Positions 24,285 through 33,440 of a stretch of 64,000 nucleotides of DNA are shown piece by piece. Below the pieces are notes generated by a model that ran no database searches, had not been told where the DNA came from, and saw only the letters and a program-made list of their open reading frames with translations. Numbering within the stretch: the first letter of the stretch is position 1; every line of letters starts with the position of its first letter. A program made the translations under genes and the position numbers. The stretch comes from Gracilibacillus alcaliphilus (GTDB lineage: Bacteria; Bacillota; Bacilli; Bacillales; Amphibacillaceae): positions 1 to 64,000 of the forward strand of contig NZ_JAFBFA010000029.1 of NCBI RefSeq assembly GCF_016909015.1, read 5' to 3'.

Positions 24285-24917
24285 ATGTTTCAAATTAAAC
24301 AGTTGGGATTTAAACACATTCTAAATATTGATCATTTAACGATTGAGGATGGACAGATTTATTGTCTGTTTGGGGAAAGCGGTAGCGGCAAATCAACTTT
24401 GTTAAAAATGTTTAATGGTATGCTTACTCCAGACCAAGGAGAGATTTTCTATCAAGATAAGGCGATCAGGGAATTAGATCCTGTTGCATTGCGTCAAGAA
24501 GTGGTCATGTTAGCTCAGGATCCAGTTGTATTCGAGGGTACTATTCGTGACAATTTATTGATAGGCTTGACTTTCTCTAATAAAGAAATGGTGGAAGATA
24601 AGGTGTTAAATAAGTTTTTAGATGACTTTCATTTATCCAAGGATTTAGATGATGATGCAGCTGATCTATCAGGAGGGGAGCGGCAGCGTATCGCTTTTGC
24701 CCGTGTCTTATTAATGAATGCTAAGGTTTACTTGCTGGATGAACCGACTTCTGCTTTGGATGAAGAAACAGAGCATGCTGTGATGGACTTGTTTATGCAA
24801 CGGATGAAACAGGAGAATAAGACAGCTATTATGGTTACACATTCTAAGTCTGTCGCTGAAAACTATAGTGACCAGATTATTTATATGAAAGACATCCTAT
24901 CCATTCCTGTTTCATAA
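24285..24917 (+). CDS. fetA: ABC transporter ATP-binding protein, FetA-like
   Basis: A 210-residue ATPase. Walker A is GESGSGKST, the signature LSGGERQR and Walker B VYLLDEPTSALD. The short length and the following UPF0014 permease mark it as the FetA (YbbL) subunit of FetAB, which in Escherichia coli is linked to iron export. ATG 24285 follows GTGGAGGAAATAGATC. The gap to fetB is 145 bases, unusually long for this pair, and holds a TPP-riboswitch-like stretch. Confidence 0.85.
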   Translation: MFQIKQLGFKHILNIDHLTIEDGQIYCLFGESGSGKSTLLKMFNGMLTPDQGEIFYQDKAIRELDPVALRQEVVMLAQDPVVFEGTIRDNLLIGLTFSNKEMVEDKVLNKFLDDFHLSKDLDDDAADLSGGERQRIAFARVLLMNAKVYLLDEPTSALDEETEHAVMDLFMQRMKQENKTAIMVTHSKSVAENYSDQIIYMKDILSIPVS

Positions 24918-24957
24918 GCTGTTCAGAAAGTTCAATAAAAATGTCGTATTGCATTTT

Positions 24958-25025
24958 TACACTTCCTTTCGGTGTTGCTGAGAGGCGTCTGGACCTGATT
25001 AACTAGTGTTTTTAAGGATAGTGGT
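24958..25025 (+). other. Degenerate TPP-riboswitch-like stretch between fetA and fetB
   Basis: Several aptamer landmarks occur in order: CACTTCCT (24960-24967), GGTG, GCTGAGA (24977-24983), ACCTGAT (24993-24999) and AAGGATAGTGG. The first and last pair as in helix P1. The P3 arm and the GGATAAT-CC segment are missing, and the whole is about 68 bases instead of about 100. It looks like a decayed or diverged thiamine-pyrophosphate aptamer, or a coincidence. Confidence 0.3.
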
Positions 25026-25062
25026 GTCTGCTTACTTTAAGTGACTTGAAGGAGAAGAACCT

Positions 25063-25842
25063 ATGAACGATATGTTAGAGATTTCTTTTTGGCAACTAGT
25101 AACTGCCTACATCTTTATCGTTATTTTGCTGGCGATTGTACGCTGGCGTAAAATCCCGCGCGAAAAAGAAATAATAATTGCAACAACAAGAATGACGATT
25201 CAATTAGTGTTAGTTGGTTATATCTTAATGTATATTTTTGAGAATCAGCATGTGATTTATTCTTTGATCGTATTAGCGTTAATGGAAACTTTTGCTGTTT
25301 ATAATATTTATAAGCGTTCTAAACAGCCATTAAGCAACCATTTAAAGAAAATCATAGCACTAGCAATGGTGACTGGAACCTTGATTGCCTTTTTCTATTT
25401 TAACTTTATTGTAGTCCAATTTGATCCTTGGTATGACCCGCGTTACTTCATTCCAATTGGTGGTATGCTGATCGGAAATTCCATGACAGGCATTACTCTT
25501 GGTGTCAGCACCTTGATGGAAGGTTTTCGTTCCAGAAAAAAAGAAGTAGAAGCGGCCTTAATGTTGGGAGCTACTCCCAATAAGGCTTCACAAGGTATTG
25601 TCAATCATGCCTTTGACTCGGCGATACTGCCAACCATTAATAGTATGGTAGGAATGGGGATAGTCTTTTTGCCTGGGATGATGACAGGGGTAATCCTGTC
25701 TGGGGCAAGTCCGGTAGACGCGATTAAGTATCAGATCGCCATTATGTTAGGTGTGGTCGGGAGTGTCTCTTTATCAGTGATTATTTTCTTGTATTATGGT
25801 TATAAGACCTTCTTTAACCGCCATGCCCAATTAAAACTATAA
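25063..25842 (+). CDS. fetB: ABC transporter permease, FetB-like (UPF0014)
   Basis: A 259-residue integral membrane protein with about six or seven hydrophobic segments. The family-specific region PIGGMLIGNSMTGITLGVS, followed by EAALMLGATP and MVGMGIVFLPGMMTGVILSG, marks it as YbbM/FetB. It forms the membrane channel for the FetA ATPase; metal export is inferred from Escherichia coli. The start ATG follows TGAAGGAGAAGAACCT. Confidence 0.88.
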   Translation: MNDMLEISFWQLVTAYIFIVILLAIVRWRKIPREKEIIIATTRMTIQLVLVGYILMYIFENQHVIYSLIVLALMETFAVYNIYKRSKQPLSNHLKKIIALAMVTGTLIAFFYFNFIVVQFDPWYDPRYFIPIGGMLIGNSMTGITLGVSTLMEGFRSRKKEVEAALMLGATPNKASQGIVNHAFDSAILPTINSMVGMGIVFLPGMMTGVILSGASPVDAIKYQIAIMLGVVGSVSLSVIIFLYYGYKTFFNRHAQLKL

Positions 25843-25899
25843 GATCCGCTACTGATCATTTATACCGGACGTTTGAACAAGCATGAAAAAAGAATAGGC

Positions 25900-26195
25900 T
25901 TGACGAATGAGTTAGTTATTAGCTAAAATAGCTTATACACTATATTAGAATTGCAATGAAGGGGAAGAGTACTTCACACAGTTCGTTAGAGAGGGAAATC
26001 CATTGGCTGAAAGATTTCCTCGAAAAATGATGAAGGAAAGTAGCCCATGAGCAGTTGTATTGAAATAACAGTAGATATGACCGGCAGGAACCGTTATCTT
26101 CCATTTGAGAGTATAAGCTGTCTGCTTATAAACAAAGGTGGTACCGCGGAAATAACCCTTTTCGTCCTTTTTAGCTAAGGATGAAAAGGGTTTTA
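25900..26195 (+). promoter_or_regulatory. Promoter and T-box riboswitch of valS
   Basis: A SigA promoter (TTGACG at 25900, 18 bases, TAAAAT at 25924) precedes a classical T-box leader from about 25950. Stem I carries AGAGTA and the AGAGAGGGAAA and CATTGGCTGAAAG landmarks. The codon GTA at 26040-26042 is the likely specifier for valyl-tRNA. The T-box AAAGGTGGTACCGCGG is at 26134-26149. A strong terminator hairpin with T-rich end is at 26154-26195. Uncharged tRNA-Val should favour the antiterminator and switch on valS. Confidence 0.92.
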
Positions 26196-26256
26196 TATGT
26201 TTTTACAGAGGATAATGGTTGCTGATGGATTTTAGGAATGAATAGGAGGACTTGAA

Positions 26257-28908
26257 ATGTCAGAACAAGCAGAAATGAATTTACCGCCCAAATATGACCC
26301 AGCAGCTGTAGAAGCTGGTCGTTATCAAAAATGGCTTGACGGGAAGTATTTCCAGGCGGAGCGTGACCCGAATAAAGAGCCGTTTACCATTGTGATTCCA
26401 CCGCCAAATGTGACAGGGAAATTGCATATTGGTCATGCTTGGGATACCACACTTCAGGATATTATAACAAGAGTAAAACGTATGCAGGGTTACGATGTCT
26501 TGTATCTTCCAGGGATGGATCATGCAGGGATTGCGACACAGGCAAAGGTAGAGGCAAAATTGCGTGAAGAAGGAATTTCACGTTATGATTTAGGCCGTGA
26601 GAAATTTCTAGAACAGACATGGGACTGGAAAGAAGAATATGCCAGCTTCATACGTCAGCAGTGGGCCAAACTTGGCTTAGGACTGGATTATTCTCGTGAA
26701 CGATTTACCCTTGATCAAGGGCTGTCCGATGCGGTAAAAGAAGTATTTGTTCAATTATATGAAAAAGGGCTTATTTATCGCGGGGAATATATTATTAACT
26801 GGGATCCGGCAACGAAAACAGCATTATCGGATATTGAGGTTATCTATAAAGATGTTCAAGGGCATTTCTATCATATGAAATATCCATTAGCAGACGGATC
26901 TGGCCATATTGAAATTGCCACAACAAGACCAGAAACGATGTTAGGTGATACCGCCGTTGCCGTCCATCCAGATGATGAACGCTACCAGCACTTGATTGGA
27001 AAAAAGGTGAAGTTACCGATTATTGGTCGTGAGATTGAAATTGTTGCAGATGAATATGTTGATATGGAGTTTGGTTCTGGTGCGGTAAAAATTACTCCTG
27101 CCCATGACCCGAATGACTTTGAAGTCGGAAACCGACATCAGCTTGAACGCGTCTTGGTTATGAATGAAGATGGCACTATGAATAAAAATGCTGGTAAGTA
27201 TCAGGGGATGGATCGTTTTGCATGTCGTAAGCAAATTGTAAAGGATCTACAGGAACAGGGAGTTTTATTCGAGATAGAAGATCATCTTCATTCGGTAGGA
27301 CATTCCGAGCGGAGCGGCGCTGTAGTAGAACCATATCTATCAACACAATGGTTTGTAAATATGCAGCCATTGGCAGATGCGGTTGTAGCTATGCAAGATG
27401 GATCTGATCAAGAGAAGGTTCACTTTGTTCCAGAACGTTTCGAGAAGACCTATTTACGCTGGATGGAAAACATTCGTGACTGGTGTATTTCGAGACAGTT
27501 ATGGTGGGGGCACCGGATCCCAGCTTGGTATCATAAGGAAACTGGTGAAATGTATGTTGGTAAGGAAGCACCAGCAGATATCGATAATTGGGAACAAGAT
27601 GCTGATGTTTTAGATACATGGTTTTCTTCTGCATTATGGCCATTCTCCACGTTAAACTGGCCTAATACAGCGGATGAAGATTTTAAACATTTCTTCCCGA
27701 CTAATGTCTTGGTAACTGGTTATGATATTATTTTCTTCTGGGTAGCCCGAATGATTTTCCAATCAAAAGAGTTCCTTGATGAACGTCCGTTTAAAGATGT
27801 GTTAATGCATGGATTGGTTCGTGATGCCGAAGGACGTAAGATGAGTAAGTCCTTAGGTAATGGGGTAGACCCAATGGAAGTGATTGATAAGTATGGAGCA
27901 GATTCCTTGCGATATTTCTTAGCAACTGGTTCAAGCCCTGGCCAAGATTTGCGCTTCCAATGGGAAAAGGTGGAGTCCACTTGGAATTTCATCAATAAGA
28001 TTTGGAACGCTTCCCGTTTTGCGCTTATGAATATGGAAGGGCTGACTTATGAAGAGATTGATTTAACAGGTAAAAAATCGGTAGCGGATCAATGGATTTT
28101 AACACGTCTGAATGAGACGATTGAACAAGTTACTCGTCATACTGACAAATATGATTTTGGTGAGGCAGGCAGATACCTATATAACTTTATCTGGGATGAT
28201 TTCTGTGACTGGTATATTGAAATGGCAAAACTTCCATTGTATGGAGAAGATGAAGCGGCAAAATTAACGACACGTTCTATCTTGGCTTATGTGTTAGATC
28301 AGACGATGCGAATGCTTCATCCATTTATGCCATTTGTGACAGAAGAGATTTGGCAGCAGCTTCCTCACCAAGGAGAGTCGATTGTTCGCGCAGCATGGCC
28401 AACAGCAGATCCGCAATTGTCAAATAAAGAAGCCTCCGAAGTGATGAAGAAGTTAGTAGCTATTATTCGCTCTGTCCGCAATACTCGAGCAGAGGTAAAT
28501 ACGCCAATGTCGAAAGAAATACCGATTTTAATCCAAGCCAATGATCAAACCAATCAACAGCAGCTAGAGGAAAACAGAGACTATCTGGAAAGATTCTGTA
28601 ATCCAAGCGAATTGATCATTGACACGGAAATAGAAGTACCTGAAAAGGCAATGACTGCTGTGGTAACAGGGGCAGAGATCTTCCTTCCGCTAGAAGGTCT
28701 GATTGATATTGAAAAAGAACTGGCTCGTCTGCAAGGAGAACTGGACAAATGGAGTCAAGAAGTAGCACGAGTGGAGAAAAAGCTTTCTAATCAAGGTTTT
28801 GTAAGCAAAGCACCGGCTCAAGTAGTCGAAGCAGAGAAAGAAAAACAAACGGATTACCTCGAGAAAAAAGAACGTGTACAGGCTCGTATTCAAGAACTGC
28901 AAAAATAG
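26257..28908 (+). CDS. valS: Valyl-tRNA synthetase
   Basis: An 883-residue class I synthetase of normal length. The HIGH motif lies in PPNVTGKLHIGHAWD near the start and KMSKS in GRKMSKSLGNGVDP. The editing domain with TTRPETMLGDTAVAVHP lies between them. A C-terminal coiled coil (LEGLIDIEKELARLQGELDK onward) closes the protein. The start ATG follows AGGAGGACTTGAA. Expression is set by the T-box leader upstream. Confidence 0.98.
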   Translation: MSEQAEMNLPPKYDPAAVEAGRYQKWLDGKYFQAERDPNKEPFTIVIPPPNVTGKLHIGHAWDTTLQDIITRVKRMQGYDVLYLPGMDHAGIATQAKVEAKLREEGISRYDLGREKFLEQTWDWKEEYASFIRQQWAKLGLGLDYSRERFTLDQGLSDAVKEVFVQLYEKGLIYRGEYIINWDPATKTALSDIEVIYKDVQGHFYHMKYPLADGSGHIEIATTRPETMLGDTAVAVHPDDERYQHLIGKKVKLPIIGREIEIVADEYVDMEFGSGAVKITPAHDPNDFEVGNRHQLERVLVMNEDGTMNKNAGKYQGMDRFACRKQIVKDLQEQGVLFEIEDHLHSVGHSERSGAVVEPYLSTQWFVNMQPLADAVVAMQDGSDQEKVHFVPERFEKTYLRWMENIRDWCISRQLWWGHRIPAWYHKETGEMYVGKEAPADIDNWEQDADVLDTWFSSALWPFSTLNWPNTADEDFKHFFPTNVLVTGYDIIFFWVARMIFQSKEFLDERPFKDVLMHGLVRDAEGRKMSKSLGNGVDPMEVIDKYGADSLRYFLATGSSPGQDLRFQWEKVESTWNFINKIWNASRFALMNMEGLTYEEIDLTGKKSVADQWILTRLNETIEQVTRHTDKYDFGEAGRYLYNFIWDDFCDWYIEMAKLPLYGEDEAAKLTTRSILAYVLDQTMRMLHPFMPFVTEEIWQQLPHQGESIVRAAWPTADPQLSNKEASEVMKKLVAIIRSVRNTRAEVNTPMSKEIPILIQANDQTNQQQLEENRDYLERFCNPSELIIDTEIEVPEKAMTAVVTGAEIFLPLEGLIDIEKELARLQGELDKWSQEVARVEKKLSNQGFVSKAPAQVVEAEKEKQTDYLEKKERVQARIQELQK

Positions 28909-28982
28909 GATTTTCTGGACATTCTGCAATAATAGACAGGGCAGAATGTCCACTCTATTTTAGCTGGAAAGAAGGGATAAGA

Positions 28983-30248
28983 TTGATTGCCACGATAGAG
29001 GAATTGCAGACCTTTTTCCAGGAGCGGCGCCAACTTGGTATCAAACCGGGGTTGCAGCGAATGGAGCGAATGACACAAGCATTAGATTATCCAAACCAAA
29101 CAATGAAGGCTATTCATATCGCCGGAACCAATGGAAAGGGCTCAACGGCCTCTTTTTTAAAAAGCATTCTAAAAGAGGCTGGCTATACGGTTGGTACGTT
29201 TATGTCTCCACCAAAAGTGATTATGCAAGATATGATAGAAGTCAATGATCAGCCTATAGCAGCTGCTGACTTTGTGGCTCATTTCAATCGGCTATTGCCT
29301 GTTATTCAGCAATTAGACCAACAAGGGGATCCACCAAGTGAATTCGAAATTCAAACGATGATTGCCTTCATTTATTTACACACTCAAGCTGACGTGTCAA
29401 TTATCGAAACCGGCATGGGAGGATCAGAAGATTCGACTAATATTGTGTCACCACTCGTTTCAATGGTGACAACAATTGGCTTAGATCACCAAAAATTCCT
29501 TGGCGATTCTTATGAAGATATTGCCTTTCATAAGGCAGGAGTGACGAAACCGTATACACCAGTCATTATAGGCAGAGTCCTTGAAAGCACGAAGCCTGTT
29601 TTTAAGAAAAAGGCAGAGCGGCAATCGGCACCATTAATCTGGCTGGAAGAGCAGCTTGCTATTCAGCAGTATATAGCTGGCGACAGCCAAGATCAAATGC
29701 AGCTAACAGTAGATGGACAGCCATTTATATTTACTAAACAATTACTAGGCAAACACCAAGTTGATAATGCGGCGCTTGCTATTCTTGCTTGCCAGCTGCT
29801 AAACGAAGCTGGCTTTCGGATAACACGGCCTATTATTGAAAAAGGCTTGGCTTCTGCTTTTTTACCAGGTCGGTTTGAGAAGATCAGCCAACATCCAACC
29901 GTATTTTTGGATAGTGCTCATAATCAAGAAGGAATAGAGGTCTTCTGTCAGGCGGTGGCTCAAATCAATAAGGCTGCATCAAAAACGGTATTATTTGCTG
30001 CATTCTGTGATAAACCAATCCAGGCAATGCTAACAACATTGGCCCAGCATTTTGATAACATCCTTTGTACCAGTTTTGATCATCCCCGCTCAGCAGGTGC
30101 AGAGGAACTCATATCTCTGGCCGGCCAGGCAAAACAGGTAGAATGGCAGGAACTTTTGCAAGGTTTAGACGAGTCAGATACGTTGTATATCACTGGGTCG
30201 GTAGAATTTATTTCTCAAGTGCGACAGTATATGTTAGCACGTTTTTAG
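28983..30248 (+). CDS. folC: Folylpolyglutamate synthase/dihydrofolate synthase
   Basis: A 421-residue Mur-ligase-type enzyme that adds glutamate to folates. The ATP site is HIAGTNGKGSTASFL; SIIETGMGGSEDSTN and FLDSAHNQEG are further family marks. TTG 28983 is the start, preceded by AAAGAAGGGATAAGA. It follows valS as in Bacillus subtilis, and a terminator follows it. Confidence 0.94.
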   Translation: MIATIEELQTFFQERRQLGIKPGLQRMERMTQALDYPNQTMKAIHIAGTNGKGSTASFLKSILKEAGYTVGTFMSPPKVIMQDMIEVNDQPIAAADFVAHFNRLLPVIQQLDQQGDPPSEFEIQTMIAFIYLHTQADVSIIETGMGGSEDSTNIVSPLVSMVTTIGLDHQKFLGDSYEDIAFHKAGVTKPYTPVIIGRVLESTKPVFKKKAERQSAPLIWLEEQLAIQQYIAGDSQDQMQLTVDGQPFIFTKQLLGKHQVDNAALAILACQLLNEAGFRITRPIIEKGLASAFLPGRFEKISQHPTVFLDSAHNQEGIEVFCQAVAQINKAASKTVLFAAFCDKPIQAMLTTLAQHFDNILCTSFDHPRSAGAEELISLAGQAKQVEWQELLQGLDESDTLYITGSVEFISQVRQYMLARF

Positions 30249-30289
30249 TGATAATGAAATTGGCATTGGAGTAGGGCTTCTATAAAGTG

Positions 30290-30325
30290 AGCAAAGATCC
30301 AGACAGTTAGGATCTTTGCTTATTT
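30290..30325 (+). terminator. Terminator after folC
   Basis: An 11-bp perfect stem AGCAAAGATCC/GGATCTTTGCT with a 9-base loop, then TATTTT. Confidence 0.8.
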
Positions 30326-30599
30326 TATACGGAAACACTGACTCCATTCATTGATGTGCTTTTTGGGAAATATCGGAAATACACTAGTACCCTTCTGTTC
30401 TTGGCGAATGAACTAAATAAAGAAAGCAGCTAAACTTTAGTGGTGTCAGTTAGGATATATTGACTGTGCACGAGCGCATATAGCTAAAAATGGTAGACAC
30501 TTAGACAGGTTACGTATACAATATAATAGTACTAACGTTTCTTCCTCCTATTATTTTCCACCATTGTGCATTCCCTCATGTCAATCTATCCTAAAGGTG
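30326..30599 (+). other. Gap before comC
   Basis: AT-rich sequence with one TATAAT at 30522-30527 but only a poor -35. I see no clear ComK box (AAAA-N5-TTTT pair) and no gene. Confidence 0.3.
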
Positions 30600-31382
30600 G
30601 TGCAGCCTATTTTTCTCTATGTCGTCTTTTTTATCTTAGGTTTAGTGTTTGGTTCGTTTTTTAATGTGGTAGGAATACGAGTACCGCTAAGAGGTTTCCT
30701 TCAACATACCAGATCTATTTGTCCTCATTGTCTTCACACCTTAAGTTGGTATGAACTTATCCCTGTCTTGTCATATTTCCTGCAATTAGCCAAATGCCGT
30801 CAATGCAGTCAGCCTATCTCTCCTTTATATCCTATCGTTGAATGTAGTACGGCAATATTATTTACAGTTAGTTTCCATCATTTCGGTCTTTCCGGGTCCT
30901 TCCTCCTCAGTCTCTTGTTTACCTCCTTATTAATGATTATTATCGTGACTGATCTATATTATATGTTAATTCCGGACAAAATCCTCCTTTTATTTACTCC
31001 TTTTTTATTTTTATTACGGTTAATAGAAACATCGATACCCTGGTATGAAGTATTGTTTGGCGGTTTATTTGGCCTGGTCAGTTTAGCGATCATTATCCTG
31101 CTTTCTGGAGGAGGAATAGGAGCGGGGGATATGAAATTGATCGGAGTAATGGGTATCGTTATCGGCTGGCAAGGTGTCCTGCTTACTTTGTGTATAGCAG
31201 CATTACTGGGGGTGGTGGTTGGCTATTGTTTAATAATGGCTAAGGTCACGCGTCGTCAACAACCGATTCCATTTGCCCCTTTTCTTGCTGTGGCAGCCCT
31301 TATCAGTCTGTTTTGGGGAGAGGATATTATCCAGACATATTTTACCTTGTGGAAGTCAGCATTTCTCTTTTTTTGTAGGTAA
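30600..31382 (+). CDS. comC: Prepilin peptidase ComC
   Basis: A membrane aspartic peptidase that trims and methylates the competence pseudopilins. The cytoplasmic Cys pairs CPHC and CRQC flank SWYELIPVLSYFLQLAK. The two catalytic Asp lie in VTDLYYMLIPD and GAGDMKLIG. Several transmembrane segments are clear. The start is uncertain: GTG 30600 overlaps the only good ribosome site (AAAGGTGG), while ATT 30609 is well spaced but rare. An upstream TTG at 30564 has no ribosome site. Confidence 0.9.
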   Translation: MQPIFLYVVFFILGLVFGSFFNVVGIRVPLRGFLQHTRSICPHCLHTLSWYELIPVLSYFLQLAKCRQCSQPISPLYPIVECSTAILFTVSFHHFGLSGSFLLSLLFTSLLMIIIVTDLYYMLIPDKILLLFTPFLFLLRLIETSIPWYEVLFGGLFGLVSLAIIILLSGGGIGAGDMKLIGVMGIVIGWQGVLLTLCIAALLGVVVGYCLIMAKVTRRQQPIPFAPFLAVAALISLFWGEDIIQTYFTLWKSAFLFFCR

Positions 31383-31480
31383 ATGCAAAATGATTTTTTG
31401 ATGATACTGACAAAAGTCGTCTTACATCTCATAGCAAATATGATAGGGTGATAGAAACGAAGTTGAAACGAGGGAATTTC

Positions 31481-32326
31481 ATGGAGGAGAAAAACAGTCC
31501 AAAATTTGAAATAGTAAGTAAACAAGGGGGGAAAGAACATAATACAAAAGAAAAAGACCCTATACGTCAGCACTATGTTGAACTAGATCGTTTTAGCCAG
31601 CCTCATGTAAGTGGTCAGGATACATTTTCTTACCAAAAACCTCCGTCTTTTTTTGACAAATATCGCTCTTTATTAGTATCTGCGCTGATAGCGATCTTGA
31701 TCGGCGTGAGTTTAGGTGTGATTATGTTGAAGATTTTTATTGACTTGGATCCAGAAGAGGTGGCGTTTCAAAGTGGAGGAACGCAAGGACAAGCTGTTAC
31801 CACAAAGGCACAAGTGAATGGAGACAGCAGTGATGTCACATTTGAGTCAAAAGGCTTTGATTTCTTTGTTACACAAGCTGGCGTATTTACAGAAGAAGGG
31901 AAGGCGAAAGAACTCATGGATCGTTTAGAAGCAGAAGGTATAAAGCCTGCTCTTTGGCAGCGTGATGATCACCTGCATGTATTTGTCAGTCTCCATGCAG
32001 ACGAAGCTGGTTCAAAGACTTTTGCTGAAGCAGACTTACCGGAAAATATGGAATTTTATGCTGGTAAGCAATGGCAAATACCGTCAGCCTCGCAGGAAAT
32101 AACAGATCAGGATAAGGAATCGTTAGAACAATTAGAAGCTATCATCACACAATTGATCGAAGGCTCTGATCCAAGTGAAGCCATTAATCAATGGCAAGAG
32201 ACGTCATCATTGGATGCAGCCCCTATTGTCAAAGCTTTCGAACAATTTGAGGCAGCAGAAAACCAACAGACCAAGCAAGCAGCAGCTTTAGTATTGCTTC
32301 AAGCCTATGAAAAACTATTCCAATAA
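31481..32326 (+). CDS. spoIIB: SpoIIB, septal peptidoglycan-associated sporulation protein
   Basis: A 281-residue protein at the spoIIB position after comC. A charged cytoplasmic front (residues 1-60) precedes one transmembrane helix (LLVSALIAILIGVSLGVIML). An extracytoplasmic SPOR domain (FFVTQAGVFTEEGKAKELMD...HVFVSLHAD) follows, the fold that binds denuded septal glycan. SpoIIB helps engulfment begin at the septum. ATG 31481 follows ACGAGGGAATTTC. Confidence 0.82.
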   Translation: MEEKNSPKFEIVSKQGGKEHNTKEKDPIRQHYVELDRFSQPHVSGQDTFSYQKPPSFFDKYRSLLVSALIAILIGVSLGVIMLKIFIDLDPEEVAFQSGGTQGQAVTTKAQVNGDSSDVTFESKGFDFFVTQAGVFTEEGKAKELMDRLEAEGIKPALWQRDDHLHVFVSLHADEAGSKTFAEADLPENMEFYAGKQWQIPSASQEITDQDKESLEQLEAIITQLIEGSDPSEAINQWQETSSLDAAPIVKAFEQFEAAENQQTKQAAALVLLQAYEKLFQ

Positions 32327-32347
32327 ACGAATAATAGTTTAGAAAAT

Positions 32348-32380
32348 CTGTCATCGATTGAAGGGATGGCAGTTTTTTTT
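32348..32380 (+). terminator. Terminator after spoIIB
   Basis: An 8-bp stem CTGTCATC/GATGGCAG with wobble, followed by eight T. The maf gene, found after spoIIB in Bacillus subtilis, is absent here. Confidence 0.6.
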
Positions 32381-32560
32381 GTAAGCCTTTCAAGTCTAAA
32401 TAACCATAACCTGATCAATAAAAGGTTCATTTTCAGGGTTTTATCTTGATCTTTTTCGTGTTTTGGGATGGTAAGTCATAGTGGAAATTCATTTTCTAGT
32501 ATTTGTCGGCCTATCCCGTCCTGATTACAATAAGAGGATACTATAAAGGAGGATAAGAAA

Positions 32561-33253
32561 ATGAAGTTGTCGTCTACGATTAAGATGAAAGAAGTGCCGA
32601 AAGAAGACCGTCCACGGGAACGGCTGTTACAATATGGTGCAGAACATTTGTCCAATCAAGAGTTGTTGGCTATTTTATTAGGATCAGGCACCCAGCAAGA
32701 GAATGTTCATCAGCTGGCAGAGAGAGTACTGCGTCATTTTGAAGGATTAAGACTGCTTAGGGAAGTAACAATTGAAGAACTACAAAAAATAAAAGGGATT
32801 GGTCAAGCAAAAGGTGTCACCATTTTAGCAGCAGTTGAGTTTGGCAAGCGGACTCAGCAATATCGAGGTGATGACAAGTATACTATTCGAAGTCCGGAAG
32901 ATGGTGCCAATCTTCTGATGGAAACCATGATTCATTTAAAACAGGAACATTTTGTCGCAGTCTACTTAAATACGAAAAATCAAGTGATTCATCGCCAAAC
33001 TATTTTTGTTGGTGGTCTTAATTCCTCCATTGTTCACCCAAGAGAGGTCTTTCGAGAAGCTGTAAAACGTTCAGCAGCTTCACTGATCTGCGCGCATAAC
33101 CATCCCTCCGGAGACCCAGCGCCTTCACAAGAAGATATCCTTGTAACAAAGCGATTAGCCGAATGCGGAAAGATGATTGGTATCGAACTTTTAGATCATT
33201 TAATTATTGGAGATAACCAATTTGTCTCATTAAAAGAAAAAGGCTATTTATAA
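32561..33253 (+). CDS. radC: RadC-family MPN/JAMM-domain protein
   Basis: A 230-residue protein of the RadC (YsxA) family. A helix-hairpin-helix region (LQKIKGIGQAKGVTILAA) precedes an MPN domain whose JAMM-type metal site is CAHNHPSGDPAPSQEDI. Despite the name, a DNA-repair role is not established. It lies before mreB as in Bacillus subtilis. The start ATG follows AAAGGAGGATAAGAAA. Confidence 0.92.
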   Translation: MKLSSTIKMKEVPKEDRPRERLLQYGAEHLSNQELLAILLGSGTQQENVHQLAERVLRHFEGLRLLREVTIEELQKIKGIGQAKGVTILAAVEFGKRTQQYRGDDKYTIRSPEDGANLLMETMIHLKQEHFVAVYLNTKNQVIHRQTIFVGGLNSSIVHPREVFREAVKRSAASLICAHNHPSGDPAPSQEDILVTKRLAECGKMIGIELLDHLIIGDNQFVSLKEKGYL

Positions 33254-33305
33254 TACTATCAATTTTTATAATTTTTCAGTATAATAGATAGTACAAGCTT
33301 TTTAT

Positions 33306-33347
33306 AGCGCCTTATACAAGAAGTGCTTGTATACAGGCGCTTATTAT
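33306..33347 (+). terminator. Terminator between radC and mreB
   Basis: A long stem AGCGCCTTATACAAG/CTTGTATACAGGCGCT with one bulged base and a 5-base loop, followed by TATTATT. Confidence 0.65.
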
Positions 33348-33440
33348 TGTGAGGAAAACATACAATTTCTTGATTGATTGCATAGAAAAGCATAAAATTA
33401 TAGAAGTGAATAAACAACTTGGTTGAGAGGAAGAGAAAGA

